Shown: positions 1-8,604 of the stretch, one piece after another
Position numbering within the stretch: the first letter of the stretch is position 1
Layout: each line of letters begins with the position of its first letter
Origin: Vulcanisaeta sp. JCM 16161
GTDB taxonomy: Archaea > Thermoproteota > Thermoprotei > Thermoproteales > Thermocladiaceae
NCBI RefSeq assembly: GCF_001316285.1
Contig: NZ_BBDO01000001.1
Coordinates: 62,001-126,000 of the forward strand
DNA length: 64,000 nucleotides
Direction of reading: 5' to 3'
Program-made: the position numbers and the translations under genes
The notes under the pieces: generated by a model
Told to the model about the DNA's origin: nothing
The model's database searches: none
The model's input: only the letters and a program-made list of their open reading frames with translations

Positions 1-65
1 CCACAGGGACTTTGAATAACTTTACCACTCGTTTGGATTTTTACTTCTTTAACCTCTTCACTCAT
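1..65 (-). CDS. 5' end of an unidentified protein (truncated by window edge)
   Basis: The first 21 codons of a minus-strand gene run off the left edge, starting MSEEVKEVKIQTSGKV. The ATG lies about 25 bases downstream of a TATTTAAAT-type box A near 90-97 on the minus strand, which is the spacing of a leaderless archaeal gene and supports this start. Too little protein is visible to assign a family. Confidence 0.5.
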   Translation of the reverse strand, partial: MSEEVKEVKIQTSGKVIQSPC

Positions 66-230
66 ACGTCCCTAGTTCAGCAGGCACTTATTTAAATGCT
101 ATCCTAGTATATAGTTTAATTATATTTAAGGTATTAGTCAAATGTCGAATTCATAATAGATAGTTAAAAAAAATTGGTTCATGGGGATATGTAATGAAAG
201 GCTTAATACTGCATGGGTTTTCTAACCTTA

Positions 231-765
231 ATGATTAGGGGGATCTTCATTGGCAGGTTTCAACCACCGCATTGGGGGCATGTTTGGGCCATAAGGGATA
301 TACTCAATGAGGTTGATGAGTTAATAACGGTTATTGGTTCCGCCCAGTTCAATTACATAATCAAAGATCCATTCACTGTAGGCGAGAGAATTTGGATGCT
401 GAGGGAAGCATTGAGGAGGGTGGTGTAGATTTATCAAGGTAATAATCGTGCCGATACCCAATATTGAAAATAATGCGGCATGGTTCGGCTACTTAAGGTC
501 ATATGTGCCACCATTCCAAGTAGCATACACGGGGAATCCATTCGTAGCCATGCTGCTTAGAGAGGCAGGAATTGAGGTGAGACAACAACCGCTCTATGAT
601 AGGCAGAGGTATAATTCAACGAGAATTAGGGAGTTAATGCTCAAAGATGATCCAGAGTGGGAGAAACTCGTACCAAAATCCGTAGCCGAAATAATTAAGA
701 AGATAAATGGAATAGAAAGACTAAAGACAATAGCCACAGGCGAAGCAGAACCACACAGGTGGTAA
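231..765 (+). CDS. nadM: nicotinamide-nucleotide adenylyltransferase, archaeal NadM type (frameshifted)
   Basis: NadM transfers AMP from ATP to nicotinamide mononucleotide, the last step of NAD synthesis in the cytoplasm. The N terminus MIRGIFIGRFQPPHWGHV carries the nucleotidylyltransferase signature GRFQPxHxGH. The C-terminal part contains YNSTRIRELM, equivalent to the ISSTxxR motif of the superfamily. The repaired length of about 177 residues matches archaeal NadM. I start at ATG 231 rather than the in-frame ATG 213, because family members begin directly with M-R-G-(I/L)-F. The reading frame changes near 420-430, with translation continuing as a RFIKVIIVPIPN-like stretch. A candidate box A (GGCTTAATA) lies near 199-207. 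Function is well supported; the break is probably a sequencing indel. Confidence 0.9.
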
Positions 766-1010
766 GTGGCTATTGTAGATTGAAGCATATGCACGGTACG
801 GCGAGATTGAACGCAAAAACTGGCGCCATCCTCATCGCTTCCCTCCTCGATTGAGTATGTAATTGCCCCGTCGCCATTCAATATACACGTGGTCTGTGGT
901 TCTGCAGCCTCGTTGGCTTGGTTTTTGTTTCGTAATGTGTGGAGGGGCGTGTGATGAACCTAATGAGCCATGAATGATAAACCTAGTGGGCTTAATGACG
1001 AGGCCTCGGC

Positions 1011-1479
1011 TCAATCACCGACCATTAATAGCTCGACCGTGTACCTCGCGGTCCTGCTCAGCGTTACCTCCTGCTCACCAGCCTCATCACCGCATGCGTA
1101 CCTTATTTTAATGGTCTTCGGCTCATTGCTCACTATAATGTAGGTTGCCCTGTACCTTGGTTTGAGGACGTCACTGCTCATTGCCTTCACGTCCTTGCCC
1201 ATGACCTTGAGGTAATTCCCGCCGTAAAACACTAGGCGATTAACGACGATCTCGCGCCCGAGGTCGGCACATGCGGCGGATCAGAGCTAAATAAACGTTC
1301 AAATAATGCACTAAGGACTGTTGGGCATGCACGGTGTCGTGCGTGCCCTCGGCGTGGGTGTGTGGCGTAATTAAGTCAGGTGGTAAGGAGGTGGGTGCAT
1401 GAGTTCGTGCACGCAAACCGTTTTGCAAGGCATTAAGCACCGTGAGAACAAGCTCGGCATTGCGGAGTTGAAACTCCAT
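1011..1479 (-). CDS. hypothetical protein beside the CRISPR leader (frameshifted)
   Basis: Two adjacent minus-strand reading frames read as one protein of about 155 residues. The first starts MEFQLRNAELVLTVLNAL. The frame of the second half extends upstream as ADLGREIVVNRLVFYGG, showing a frameshift near 1260. The middle segment, rich in His, Thr and Pro, may itself be out of frame. The C-terminal part looks beta-rich (YRATYIIVSNEPKTIKI). I do not recognise the family. It diverges from the CRISPR leader but resembles no Cas protein known to me. Confidence 0.45.
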
Positions 1480-1499
1480 AAGAACATTAATTCAACCCC

Positions 1500-1620
1500 C
1501 AATAAAGACCGTGGAAACACTCACGAACCGCAAAAAAATTAGGAGCAGAAAGGCGTTCCAACGAAAACCAAGGAAACAGAGAGGAAAAACTTAAAAAGAA
1601 CAAAACAAACAAACAAACCA
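1500..1620 (+). promoter_or_regulatory. CRISPR leader with array promoter
   Basis: About 120 bases of purine-rich, A-rich, repeat-free DNA precede the first repeat, as in crenarchaeal leaders. A box A-like CTTAAAAA at 1590-1597 lies 24-31 bases upstream of the first repeat, so transcription would start at or near the first repeat. Placing the leader on this side agrees with repeats that end in ATTGAAAG, the 5' tag of mature crRNAs in crenarchaeal type I-A and III systems. Confidence 0.7.
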
Positions 1621-3319
1621 GAGGATTTCAATAGAATATTGAAAGATCAACTTCCTCGTTGCCCTGGCCATAAGCATCACCCTGTAGTGAGGATTTCAAT
1701 AGAATATTGAAAGCTTGTCGTCGTAATCAACCAACGCGTAAATGAATTTCTTTTGAGGATTTCAATAGAATATTGAAAGGCCTATAGCCAGTCGCCTCGA
1801 GTGCCCTCTCGAGGTACTTGCCGAGAGGATTTCAATAGAATATTGAAAGAGTTACACGGGGTGCGTAGCGAATACTGTCGCTGTGGACACGAGAGGATTT
1901 CAATAGAATATTGAAAGTCATTCATAATTAATGCGTATGAACAAGTTAGGGCTGGACATTATGAACAAATAGAGGATTTCAATAGAATATTGAAAGTTCA
2001 GCATTTCCATTATGTCCTTGTTTGTTAATTGCAAACCATAAAGCTCAAGGAGGATTTCAATAGAATATTGAAAGCACGCGTGCAGGGAGTTAAGGGACTT
2101 CAAGTGCGTCGTCATGGGAGGATTTCAATAGAATATTGAAAGTCCCTACTCGAGGCGGTGACGAGCGTGGGCATTGAGGAAGTACCGAGGATTTCAATAG
2201 AATATTGAAAGATGTAGTTTTGACTAAACACCCCCATGCCTTCGAAGCCCAGACTAGACGAGGATTTCAATAGAATATTGAAAGGGAAGGACGAAGCGTT
2301 TGACGCACTGTGGGAAATACTCGTGAACCTAGAGGATTTCAATAGAATATTGAAAGCTTCCCTGGCTCGGGCATGTAGACCGTGCAGTACGAGGGCTTGA
2401 GAGGATTTCAATAGAATATTGAAAGTTAATATATGATGACGTGGGCGTTAGGATAATACCCGGCGCTGGAGGATTTCAATAGAATATTGAAAGAGGGATT
2501 AATCTCGGCCTTGATGGGATAGGGATGGTATAATGAGGATTTCAATAGAATATTGAAAGCTGAGAAATACATGTAACGCGTATCGTTAATAACTATTACA
2601 TAAGAGGATTTCAATAGAATATTGAAAGTTGGTGCCTTGACTCTATATGGCATGATGAAGAGTGAATCCCATGAGGATTTCAATAGAATATTGAAAGTGT
2701 TGGGGAGTACTTAGTAGATGGGATTCGCGGCAGCCTGCGGATATACGTGAGGATTTCAATAGAATATTGAAAGAATCGTGGCAAGCACTCTAGAGATTCT
2801 CCTGGGGTTTTTCGTGGAGGATTTCAATAGAATATTGAAAGATGTTTATTACAAACGGGTTCGACCAATGCATCAACTCCTTCCTGAGAGGATTTCAATA
2901 GAATATTGAAAGGTCCTCGACCCCGAGGACGAGTACTGTAGCGCATTAGCCCCATTGAGGATTTCAATAGAATATTGAAAGCTCCGCAATGAGTAGCTGC
3001 GTTGCTGGGGAGATCTGCGAGAGGATTTCAATAGAATATTGAAAGTTATACACTATGCCATCACCGCCGAAGTGGGCAACCAAGTGCGAGGATTTCAATA
3101 GAATATTGAAAGCCCAGAGGTTTGGTAGGTCGAGTTTCATGTTTTGCCTGTACCAGTCGATGGAGGATTTCAATAGAATATTGAAAGGAGGCCAGGGTTG
3201 GTGATGGGAATGGTGGTGGTGAGGCTAAGGGAGGATTTCAATAGAATATTGAAAGTGCTGTCTAGGTACGTTATTTCGACATCGACTGAGTTGTGAGGAT
3301 TTCAATAGAATATTGAAAG
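1621..3319 (+). CRISPR. CRISPR array, 25 identical 25-bp repeats and 24 spacers
   Basis: I count 25 repeats, starting at 1621, 1689, 1755, 1825, 1893, 1972, 2050, 2118, 2187, 2260, 2332, 2401, 2469, 2535, 2604, 2673, 2749, 2817, 2888, 2957, 3021, 3088, 3163, 3231 and 3295. Each is GAGGA, then TTTCAATA, GAA, TATTGAAA, and a final G, and all copies look identical, including the last. Spacers are all different and 39-54 bp long. The ATTGAAAG end gives transcription on the plus strand from the leader at the left. Type I-A is the likely class from the repeat end and the host lineage, but no cas gene lies in the window. Short minus-strand reading frames across the array are repeat artefacts. Confidence 0.98.
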
Positions 3320-3320
3320 A

Positions 3321-4177
3321 TCCCCTCAACCAATTCCGTGGCCAGGGAAGAACTACATACACATACACGGCTTGGGCCTCAACGATAGCGATGTGAGCGT
3401 TATGTGGAGGTTAAAGGCTATTGACTACAAGGGCGTGTTCGAAAGTAAAGCCGAGGTTGCTGAGGCGGCTAGCAGGCTCGGCGATGAGGAGTTCCCAATA
3501 TTCACGCTGTACGCAGTGCTCGGCGATGGTGATGTGAACGTTAAGGAGAAGTCGGTTAGGCTCACAATGGGCCATTCAAAGCTTGAGTTGTGGGGCGGCT
3601 TAATCGAGGGGTTAAGGAGCCTTGGGTTTAAGAAGAAGGATGACAATGAGTATACCGTAGCCTATACGATTAGGTCCTCAAAAGCCATTGAGTTAGCCAA
3701 GAAAATGCTTGGCGACTCGGCGATTAAGACTTTGGTTGAGGACTTGGTCCAACTGCCCGATGCCGAGAAGCCTAGGCGTTTAATGGCGTTGGCGGGCATG
3801 GAGGTCAAGCCCCTGGGTAGGTCTTCAATTGAGGTCATTGATGGCGTGAGTATGAATGTTCACGTGAGAGACAGCGGCACTGTCGAGCTTAGGACCTGGC
3901 GTAAGAGACTTGAGGATGCCGTGAGGATTCGGGAGAGACTCAAGAGGGCAGGCTACGACGCTGGCTGAGGCCCAGCGGCGATTATTTCGAGATCTACATA
4001 AGTATGTACGTAATCGAGAAGGATCAAGAACTCACGAAAAAGGTCTGTGAAGTATTGAGGAAAATGCTCGAGGAGACAGCCAGCGAGGGCAAGGAAAGGA
4101 GAGCAAAAGCAATAACAAAGGCAATGACAAAACTAAACTGCCCCACCCAAAACCCACGAACCCAAAACAAAGCATAG
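3321..4177 (+). pseudogene. truncated PaREP2b-family gene abutting the CRISPR array
   Basis: The reading frame begins directly after the last CRISPR repeat (codons for PIPWPGKNYIHIHGLG) and aligns with the inner part of the complete PaREP2b-type protein at 45058-46541, so the N-terminal half is missing. The core is preserved: LYAVLGDGDVNVKEKSVRL, then a conserved SSKAIELAKKML. A frameshift near 3964 moves the C terminus (YFEIYISMYVIEKDQ through VCEVLRKM) to another frame ending at a TAG at 4177. No start codon of its own is evident. The PaREP2b name comes from recalled similarity to the Pyrobaculum family, many of whose members are decayed. Confidence 0.75.
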
Positions 4178-4193
4178 TCATAATCAATCTTCG

Positions 4194-4269
4194 TGGCGCC
4201 GCCGCGGGATTTGAACCCGGGACCTACGGGTTAACAGCCCGCCGCTCTACCGGGCTGAGCTACGGCGGC
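4194..4269 (-). tRNA. tRNA-Asn (GTT)
   Basis: The minus strand folds as a full cloverleaf. The acceptor GCCGCCG pairs with CGGCGGC, the anticodon stem GCGGG/CCCGT encloses the loop CTGTTAA with anticodon GTT, and the T arm has GGTTCAAAT. The CCA end is encoded (4194-4196). No intron is seen. The 3' end points toward the PaREP2b relic and the CRISPR array. Confidence 0.95.
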
Positions 4270-4290
4270 TTGGTAAGGAATGGGTTTATG

Positions 4291-4304
4291 GTTTTTTTAA
4301 GTTT
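4291..4304 (-). promoter_or_regulatory. box A promoter of tRNA-Asn
   Basis: On the minus strand this reads AAACTTAAAAAAAC, a TATA-type box A 22-35 bases upstream of the tRNA 5' end, the usual archaeal spacing. Confidence 0.6.
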
Positions 4305-4357
4305 TTGTTCCTGGATTTTAGTATTAACCGTTGTTCCTAGGTCTTTAAGGTTATGCT

Positions 4358-5584
4358 TTATTGGGTCATTGCCTGCTTAAAGCTTTGTAGCGCTATATCT
4401 ATTTTGTTTAGGTCGTCCTTTGTTGGTACTCCATTTACGCTTATTGCGTCTATTACCGTGAAGCCTGCCTTCTCGAGCCTCGCCTTTACGTGCTTAAGCA
4501 CTACGTCGCCCCAGCCATAGTCCGTTATCAGTAATATTGGCTTCCCACCCCTTAACTTCTTTATTAATAGATTGATTACGTAGTCCATTAGTGGGAATGG
4601 TTCGGTATCGTATGTGGATATCCCAAGGACTATGCCAAGCGCGTTATTTGCATCCCCAATTAAATCACCAATGCCTGCTCTTTCCTTATCCGTAAACCTG
4701 TAACTACTAACGTTAAAGCCCCAGTCACTGAGTACCTGAGTTACGTGGTTCATTATACCATCAACGAAGCCATACATTGAGGAGTACGCAACCACTATTT
4801 TCCTATTAACTGGTGTTTTCAATGCAAACTCCCTATACAGATCAATGGCTTTTCTCACGAGGTCTCCCTTGATTACTGCACCATGGGCAGGCGCAATGAT
4901 TTCAATATCACCTTTCGTTATCGTTAATACTTTATCAAGGTTCTTAATGACATTATCCCTGTAAAAACCAATTATATTCGCGAAGTACTTCCTCATTGAA
5001 AATACGTACTCATCGCTTAAGTCCTCAATAAACACCGACTTAGGTATTGTATATGCGCCAAAGACATCACAGGTTAATAAGGTCTTTATCTGTGGTATGT
5101 ACGTAACCATGGTCTCGGGCCAGTGAAGCCACGGTACGTGGATAAACATTAACTGATAATTCCTCGTGCTTAGTATCTCGCCATCCTTAACAGCCCTAAA
5201 TCTAGGACTTATTCCATAGAGACTCCTCAGTAATTTATTAGTCATTGGATGACCGATGAAGGTAATGTCCGGGTTCTTCTCATACAAGGCCTTTATTGAG
5301 CCGCTGTGGTCTGACTCCATGTGATGAATTACGACGTAATCTAGGTCGCGGATATCAATTACGGAGCTCAGTGCATTGAGAAAATCATTCTCCAAGCCCT
5401 TCTTCCATGAATCAAAGAGGATTGTCGCGTCATCATCAACCAATAGATAGGCATTATACGTGACCCCCTCAGGTATCTCCCACAGGGCTTCGAAGTACTT
5501 TGTTGTGGTGTCGTCATATCTAATGATCATTAAATCTCTACTTACCTTGTCAATAATGATCCCATGACTTCTTTCCTTACTCAT
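4358..5584 (-). CDS. flavodiiron protein (FprA/A-type flavoprotein)
   Basis: Flavodiiron proteins reduce O2 to water or NO to N2O in the cytoplasm and protect anaerobes. This intact 408-residue protein has the family layout: an N-terminal metallo-beta-lactamase-type diiron domain (about 1-255) with HHMESDHSGS near residues 86-95 supplying the HxExDH ligands, and a C-terminal flavodoxin domain starting near KIVVAYSSMYG (about 263) that binds FMN. A box A (CATTTAAATAT, 5607-5617) lies 23-33 bases upstream of the ATG, suggesting a leaderless transcript. No rubredoxin gene is adjacent, so the electron donor is unknown. O2 versus NO preference cannot be read from sequence. Confidence 0.92.
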   Translation of the reverse strand: MSKERSHGIIIDKVSRDLMIIRYDDTTTKYFEALWEIPEGVTYNAYLLVDDDATILFDSWKKGLENDFLNALSSVIDIRDLDYVVIHHMESDHSGSIKALYEKNPDITFIGHPMTNKLLRSLYGISPRFRAVKDGEILSTRNYQLMFIHVPWLHWPETMVTYIPQIKTLLTCDVFGAYTIPKSVFIEDLSDEYVFSMRKYFANIIGFYRDNVIKNLDKVLTITKGDIEIIAPAHGAVIKGDLVRKAIDLYREFALKTPVNRKIVVAYSSMYGFVDGIMNHVTQVLSDWGFNVSSYRFTDKERAGIGDLIGDANNALGIVLGISTYDTEPFPLMDYVINLLIKKLRGGKPILLITDYGWGDVVLKHVKARLEKAGFTVIDAISVNGVPTKDDLNKIDIALQSFKQAMTQ

Positions 5585-5606
5585 TACATTTACGACACAT
5601 ACTATG

Positions 5607-5617
5607 CATTTAAATAT
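5607..5617 (-). promoter_or_regulatory. box A promoter of the flavodiiron gene
   Basis: The TTTAAATA-type box on the minus strand lies 23-33 bases upstream of the ATG at 5584, consistent with leaderless transcription. Confidence 0.5.
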
Positions 5618-5742
5618 AGGGGTCTATTCCTCATAAAATAACATTAATATTTCAATTTCAAATGAATTCTTACGCAAATGGCTAATAAAAGGAATGACTT
5701 TCTATTTGACTATATTTTATTCTTGGTCATTATCTCTAAATC

Positions 5743-7005
5743 TTAAATCCAGCCCCTAACCTTCATTGCATTGTATATTCTATCCACGGCCTCTACGTAT
5801 GCCGCTTCCCTTATCGTTACCTGGCTCGTACCTAGCTTACTCCACCTATTCATCACCCTGTTAAATGTATCAAGCAATATCCTCTCTAGCCTATTCCTCG
5901 TCTCCTCCTCATCAGAAGTACCATTGCAGGTCCTCAACCCACTCTAGGTATGACATCACGACACCACCGGCGTTAGCCGCCAGGTCAGGCAATATCCAAA
6001 CACCCTTTGAGTGCAGTATCTTCTCTGCGTCAGCCGTAGTTGGGCCGTTTGCGCCCTCAACTATTAACTTAGCCTTTATGTTGTTAGCATTGCCCTTATG
6101 TATGACGTTCTCTAAGGCGGCGGGTACGAGAATGTCCACTGGCAGTTCTAAAACCTCATCATTGGTTATCTTCCTGGTTCCTGGAGATTCATAGTTCATT
6201 ACTGTGCCTGTCTTATCCTTAATCGCCTTAACGTCTGCTAGTTTAAGCCCATTCGGGTTATAGACGCCGCCCTTACTGTCCGTTACCGCAACGACCTTAG
6301 CACCCATCTTCTCCAGCCAATACGCACCCCAATAACCAACGTTACCAAATCCCTGAACAGCCACGGTCTTACCCTCAATGCCACCCCACAACTTCTTAGC
6401 CGCCTCCCTGGCCCAAACAGCTACACCAAAGCCTGTTGAGTATTCCCTAACTGGGTTGCCCCATAATACCACCGGCTTTGCCGTGAATACTCCAGGCACG
6501 TTATGGCCTGCAATCTTGCTGTACTCATCAACCATCCAAGCCATTATCTGTGGGTCGGTGCCAACGTCGGGCGCTGGTATATCCACCTCGGGACCTATGA
6601 AGGGTGCTAATGCCCTTGCATAGCCCCTGCTTAACTCCTCAAGCTCCCTTTTGCTTAACTTCTTGTAATCAACGGCAACCGCGCCCTTACCTCCACCGTA
6701 TGGTAGGCCATTTAGTGCGTTCTTGAAGGTCATTACCGTGGCCAGCGCTATGTCCTCCTCAAGCGTGACCTCTGGGTGGAACCTTATCCCACCCTTGTAG
6801 GTCCTAGGGCGTTGTTGTGCTGTACCCTGTAACCCGTGAATACCTGGATTTTTCCATTGTCCATCCTAACGGGTATGTTAACAGTTATTATCCTCTGAGG
6901 CCTACTTAGGATTTCATAGACCTCCTGTGGGTATCCACCCAGCTCTATAGCTCTCTTTAGTGTTTGTAACACACTTTCTAGGAATGTAGTCCCCCTTAGT
7001 GACAT
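5743..7005 (-). CDS. gdhA: glutamate dehydrogenase (frameshifted)
   Basis: It interconverts glutamate and 2-oxoglutarate plus ammonia with NAD(P). Three collinear pieces give about 420 residues, the normal archaeal length. The N piece ends in [12 protein letters not shown]; the middle has [12 protein letters not shown] with the catalytic Lys region, [12 protein letters not shown], and the Rossmann [10 protein letters not shown]; the C piece ends KVRGWI. Frameshifts lie near 6795, where adding one A restores the expected [11 protein letters not shown] reading, and near 5925. An AT-rich box A near 7027-7036 lies just upstream of the start. The gene is divergent from the PadR regulator at 7131, so regulation by that protein is possible but unproven. 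Confidence 0.92.
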
Positions 7006-7130
7006 CGAGACTATGTAAATGATGGGTTATTAAACCTTTCTCTATTGGCTTATGTAATACGAATGCACCATGGCACTAAGGTCAAAAGTTAGCATTTAAA
7101 ATTATTAATCAACGCCTTACTAGGGACTCA

Positions 7131-7471
7131 ATGAGCGAGAAGGCGCTTAATAGGCTTATGACTAAGCTAACCAAGGAGAATCTGTGGATTTACGTAGTTA
7201 AGCTGCTAATGGAGAGGCCCATGTATGGTTATGAAATAGCTAAGGAAATAAGGGAACGCTTCAACATTAACATAACAAACGTTGGGGTCTACGTAGTGCT
7301 TTATAAAATGGAGAGGGACGGCTTAGTAGAGACGTTCGTGAGTAATGGATCTAAGATGTATAGCTAAGGCCGGAGACCGTGGGGCTTTGGTTAAGGGCTA
7401 GGGATTTCATATCCTCAATCCTTAGGCAGGTATTTGGTTGTGGTGTTGATTGTGGTGCTGGGAAGGCTTAA
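7131..7471 (+). CDS. PadR-family winged-helix transcriptional regulator (frameshifted)
   Basis: PadR proteins are small dimeric DNA-binding repressors. The typical core is visible: a helix with LLMERPMYGYEIAKEI (about residues 25-40), then the recognition region ITNVGVYVVLYKMERDGLV. The frame breaks near 7362 and the C-terminal helix continues as LRARDFISSILRQVFG, ending at 7471. The repaired length of about 113 residues fits the family. A box A (CATTTAAAAT) lies near 7092-7101, and the gene overlaps the start of the next one. Ligand and targets are unknown; glutamate dehydrogenase and the lipid enzyme are neighbours. Confidence 0.8.
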
Positions 7472-8065
7472 GGATAAGGTGGAGAGGATTGGTAGGAGAA
7501 TCCTTGAGAGAGGCCTTGTTAGGGTAATGCCTAGAAACCCCAATGCATTGACAATATCGTCCTTAATCATGGCACTACCAACACCCTACTTAATGTGGCT
7601 GCATCATACTGGGCCTACGTACTGACATTTACACTGCTAATAATTGCGAGCGCCTTTGACATGCTTGATGGATTAATAGCGAGGTATTGGGGGAGGGCTT
7701 CTAGGCTTGGTGCTTTCCTGGACTCCACACTGGATAGGTATGTTGATTTCATAGCGCTAATTGATCTATGGATAGTCAGCGATATGAATTTGCTAGGCAT
7801 AGCCTCGTTATTACTTGCCATACTGGGTTCATTAATGACGAGTTATACCAGGGCTAGGGCTGAGGCGCTCGGCGTTAGGATGATCGGTGTTGGACTCCTC
7901 GAGAGGGAGGAGAGGCTCATCCTCATTCTTCTTATTCTCCTAATATTCATTGTCACGGGCATAGACGCGGTGGCGCTGTACGGCTTACTCCTCCTTGCGC
8001 TATTAACGAATGCCACAGCCATAGAGAGAATAATTACTGTGGTTAGGTCCCTGGGTTCTTCGTGA
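7455..8065 (+). CDS. CDP-alcohol phosphatidyltransferase family membrane enzyme (frameshifted)
   Basis: The family moves a phospholipid headgroup from or onto a CDP-activated lipid; in archaea members make archaetidylinositol phosphate or related polar lipids. The complete signature D-x2-DG-x2-AR-x8-G-x3-D-x3-D is visible in DMLDGLIARYWG followed by RLGAFLDSTLD. Several hydrophobic segments follow (LILILLILLIFIV, LYGLLLLALL). A frameshift near 7594 separates the N-terminal PNALTISSLIMALP part from the catalytic part. I chose GTG 7455, giving MLGRLKDKV, over upstream in-frame alternatives. It overlaps the padR end, so co-transcription is likely. The exact alcohol substrate cannot be read from sequence. 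Confidence 0.82.
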
Positions 8066-8147
8066 TGATTGAATGCGGATTAATTATCTAGCGGTAGGGA
8101 AAAGTTAAGCTTTATTAATTAATCCTCAGACACAGTAATTGTGGGGT

Positions 8148-8390
8148 ATGCCTGAGGAGGGTGAGAACGTGGTTATTTACATAGAGAATGAGAACATAGC
8201 CAATAAGGAGATTGTTAAGTCAAGTCTCACAGATACCGTGAAGAATTATGTAAAGAAGCTATTAGATAAGTGGAATCCCGAGGAGTCCGACTTCATAGTC
8301 CTTAAGGTACCTCAGACCGTGAGCCTAGATCTACCATTGAGTAAGGAGCTCTATAGGAAGGTTGAGAAGTACGGCGTTAAGAGTTGGTAA
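8148..8390 (+). CDS. small hypothetical protein
   Basis: The 80-residue protein starts MPEEGENVVIYIENEN at ATG 8148, preferred over an in-frame TTG at 8139. It is acidic at the N terminus and mixed charge in the middle (VKNYVKKLLDKWNPEESD). A box A (AGCTTTATTAATT) lies about 30 bases upstream. I do not recognise a family. It stands upstream of a 43-residue acidic ORF and converges with polB. Confidence 0.6.
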   Translation: MPEEGENVVIYIENENIANKEIVKSSLTDTVKNYVKKLLDKWNPEESDFIVLKVPQTVSLDLPLSKELYRKVEKYGVKSW

Positions 8391-8453
8391 TAAGGCTGAG
8401 GTTGAGATACGACTTACGAAATAATATATAGCAATAGGTGGATGGGTGAGGAT

Positions 8454-8585
8454 ATGGAGGCTGATAGGTTCGTAGTAATAATGCCGTACATAAACGATGA
8501 CGTAATAAACCAGGTAGTAAATAACATATTATCATCACTGGCACCTGAGGGTGAGGGAGAAGGTGAGGAATTCCTCGAGGAGTAG
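8454..8585 (+). CDS. very small acidic-tailed protein
   Basis: The 43-codon ORF begins MEADRFVVIMPYINDD and ends in the acidic, Gly-rich tail EGEGEGEEFLEE. A GGTGAGGA-type purine stretch precedes the ATG. It follows the 80-residue ORF on the same strand and its stop lies 20 bases from the polB stop (tail to tail). It may encode a small accessory peptide, but nothing in the sequence proves translation. Confidence 0.4.
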   Translation: MEADRFVVIMPYINDDVINQVVNNILSSLAPEGEGEGEEFLEE

Positions 8586-8604
8586 TTTCACCTACGTAAA
8601 TCTA

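Noticed and set aside
594..1014. Minus-strand frames over the nadM 3' end and the following gap
   Set aside because: No conserved protein pattern; the first overlaps the real nadM gene, and the second has no start context.
1918..3173. Four minus-strand reading frames across the CRISPR array
   Set aside because: They are created by the repeated unit (the recurring FNILLKSS and FQYSIEIL phrases come from the repeat).
1621..3319. Opposite orientation of the CRISPR array
   Set aside because: The repeat is near-palindromic, but the GAAAG end, the A-rich leader and the box A at 1590 all indicate plus-strand transcription.
3340..3968. The relic after the array as a new Cas protein
   Set aside because: It aligns with the PaREP2b-type protein at 45058 and with no Cas family.
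4194..4269. A tRNA intron, common in Thermoproteales
   Set aside because: The tRNA is 76 bases with CCA, leaving no room for an intron; the same holds for both tRNA-Ala genes.
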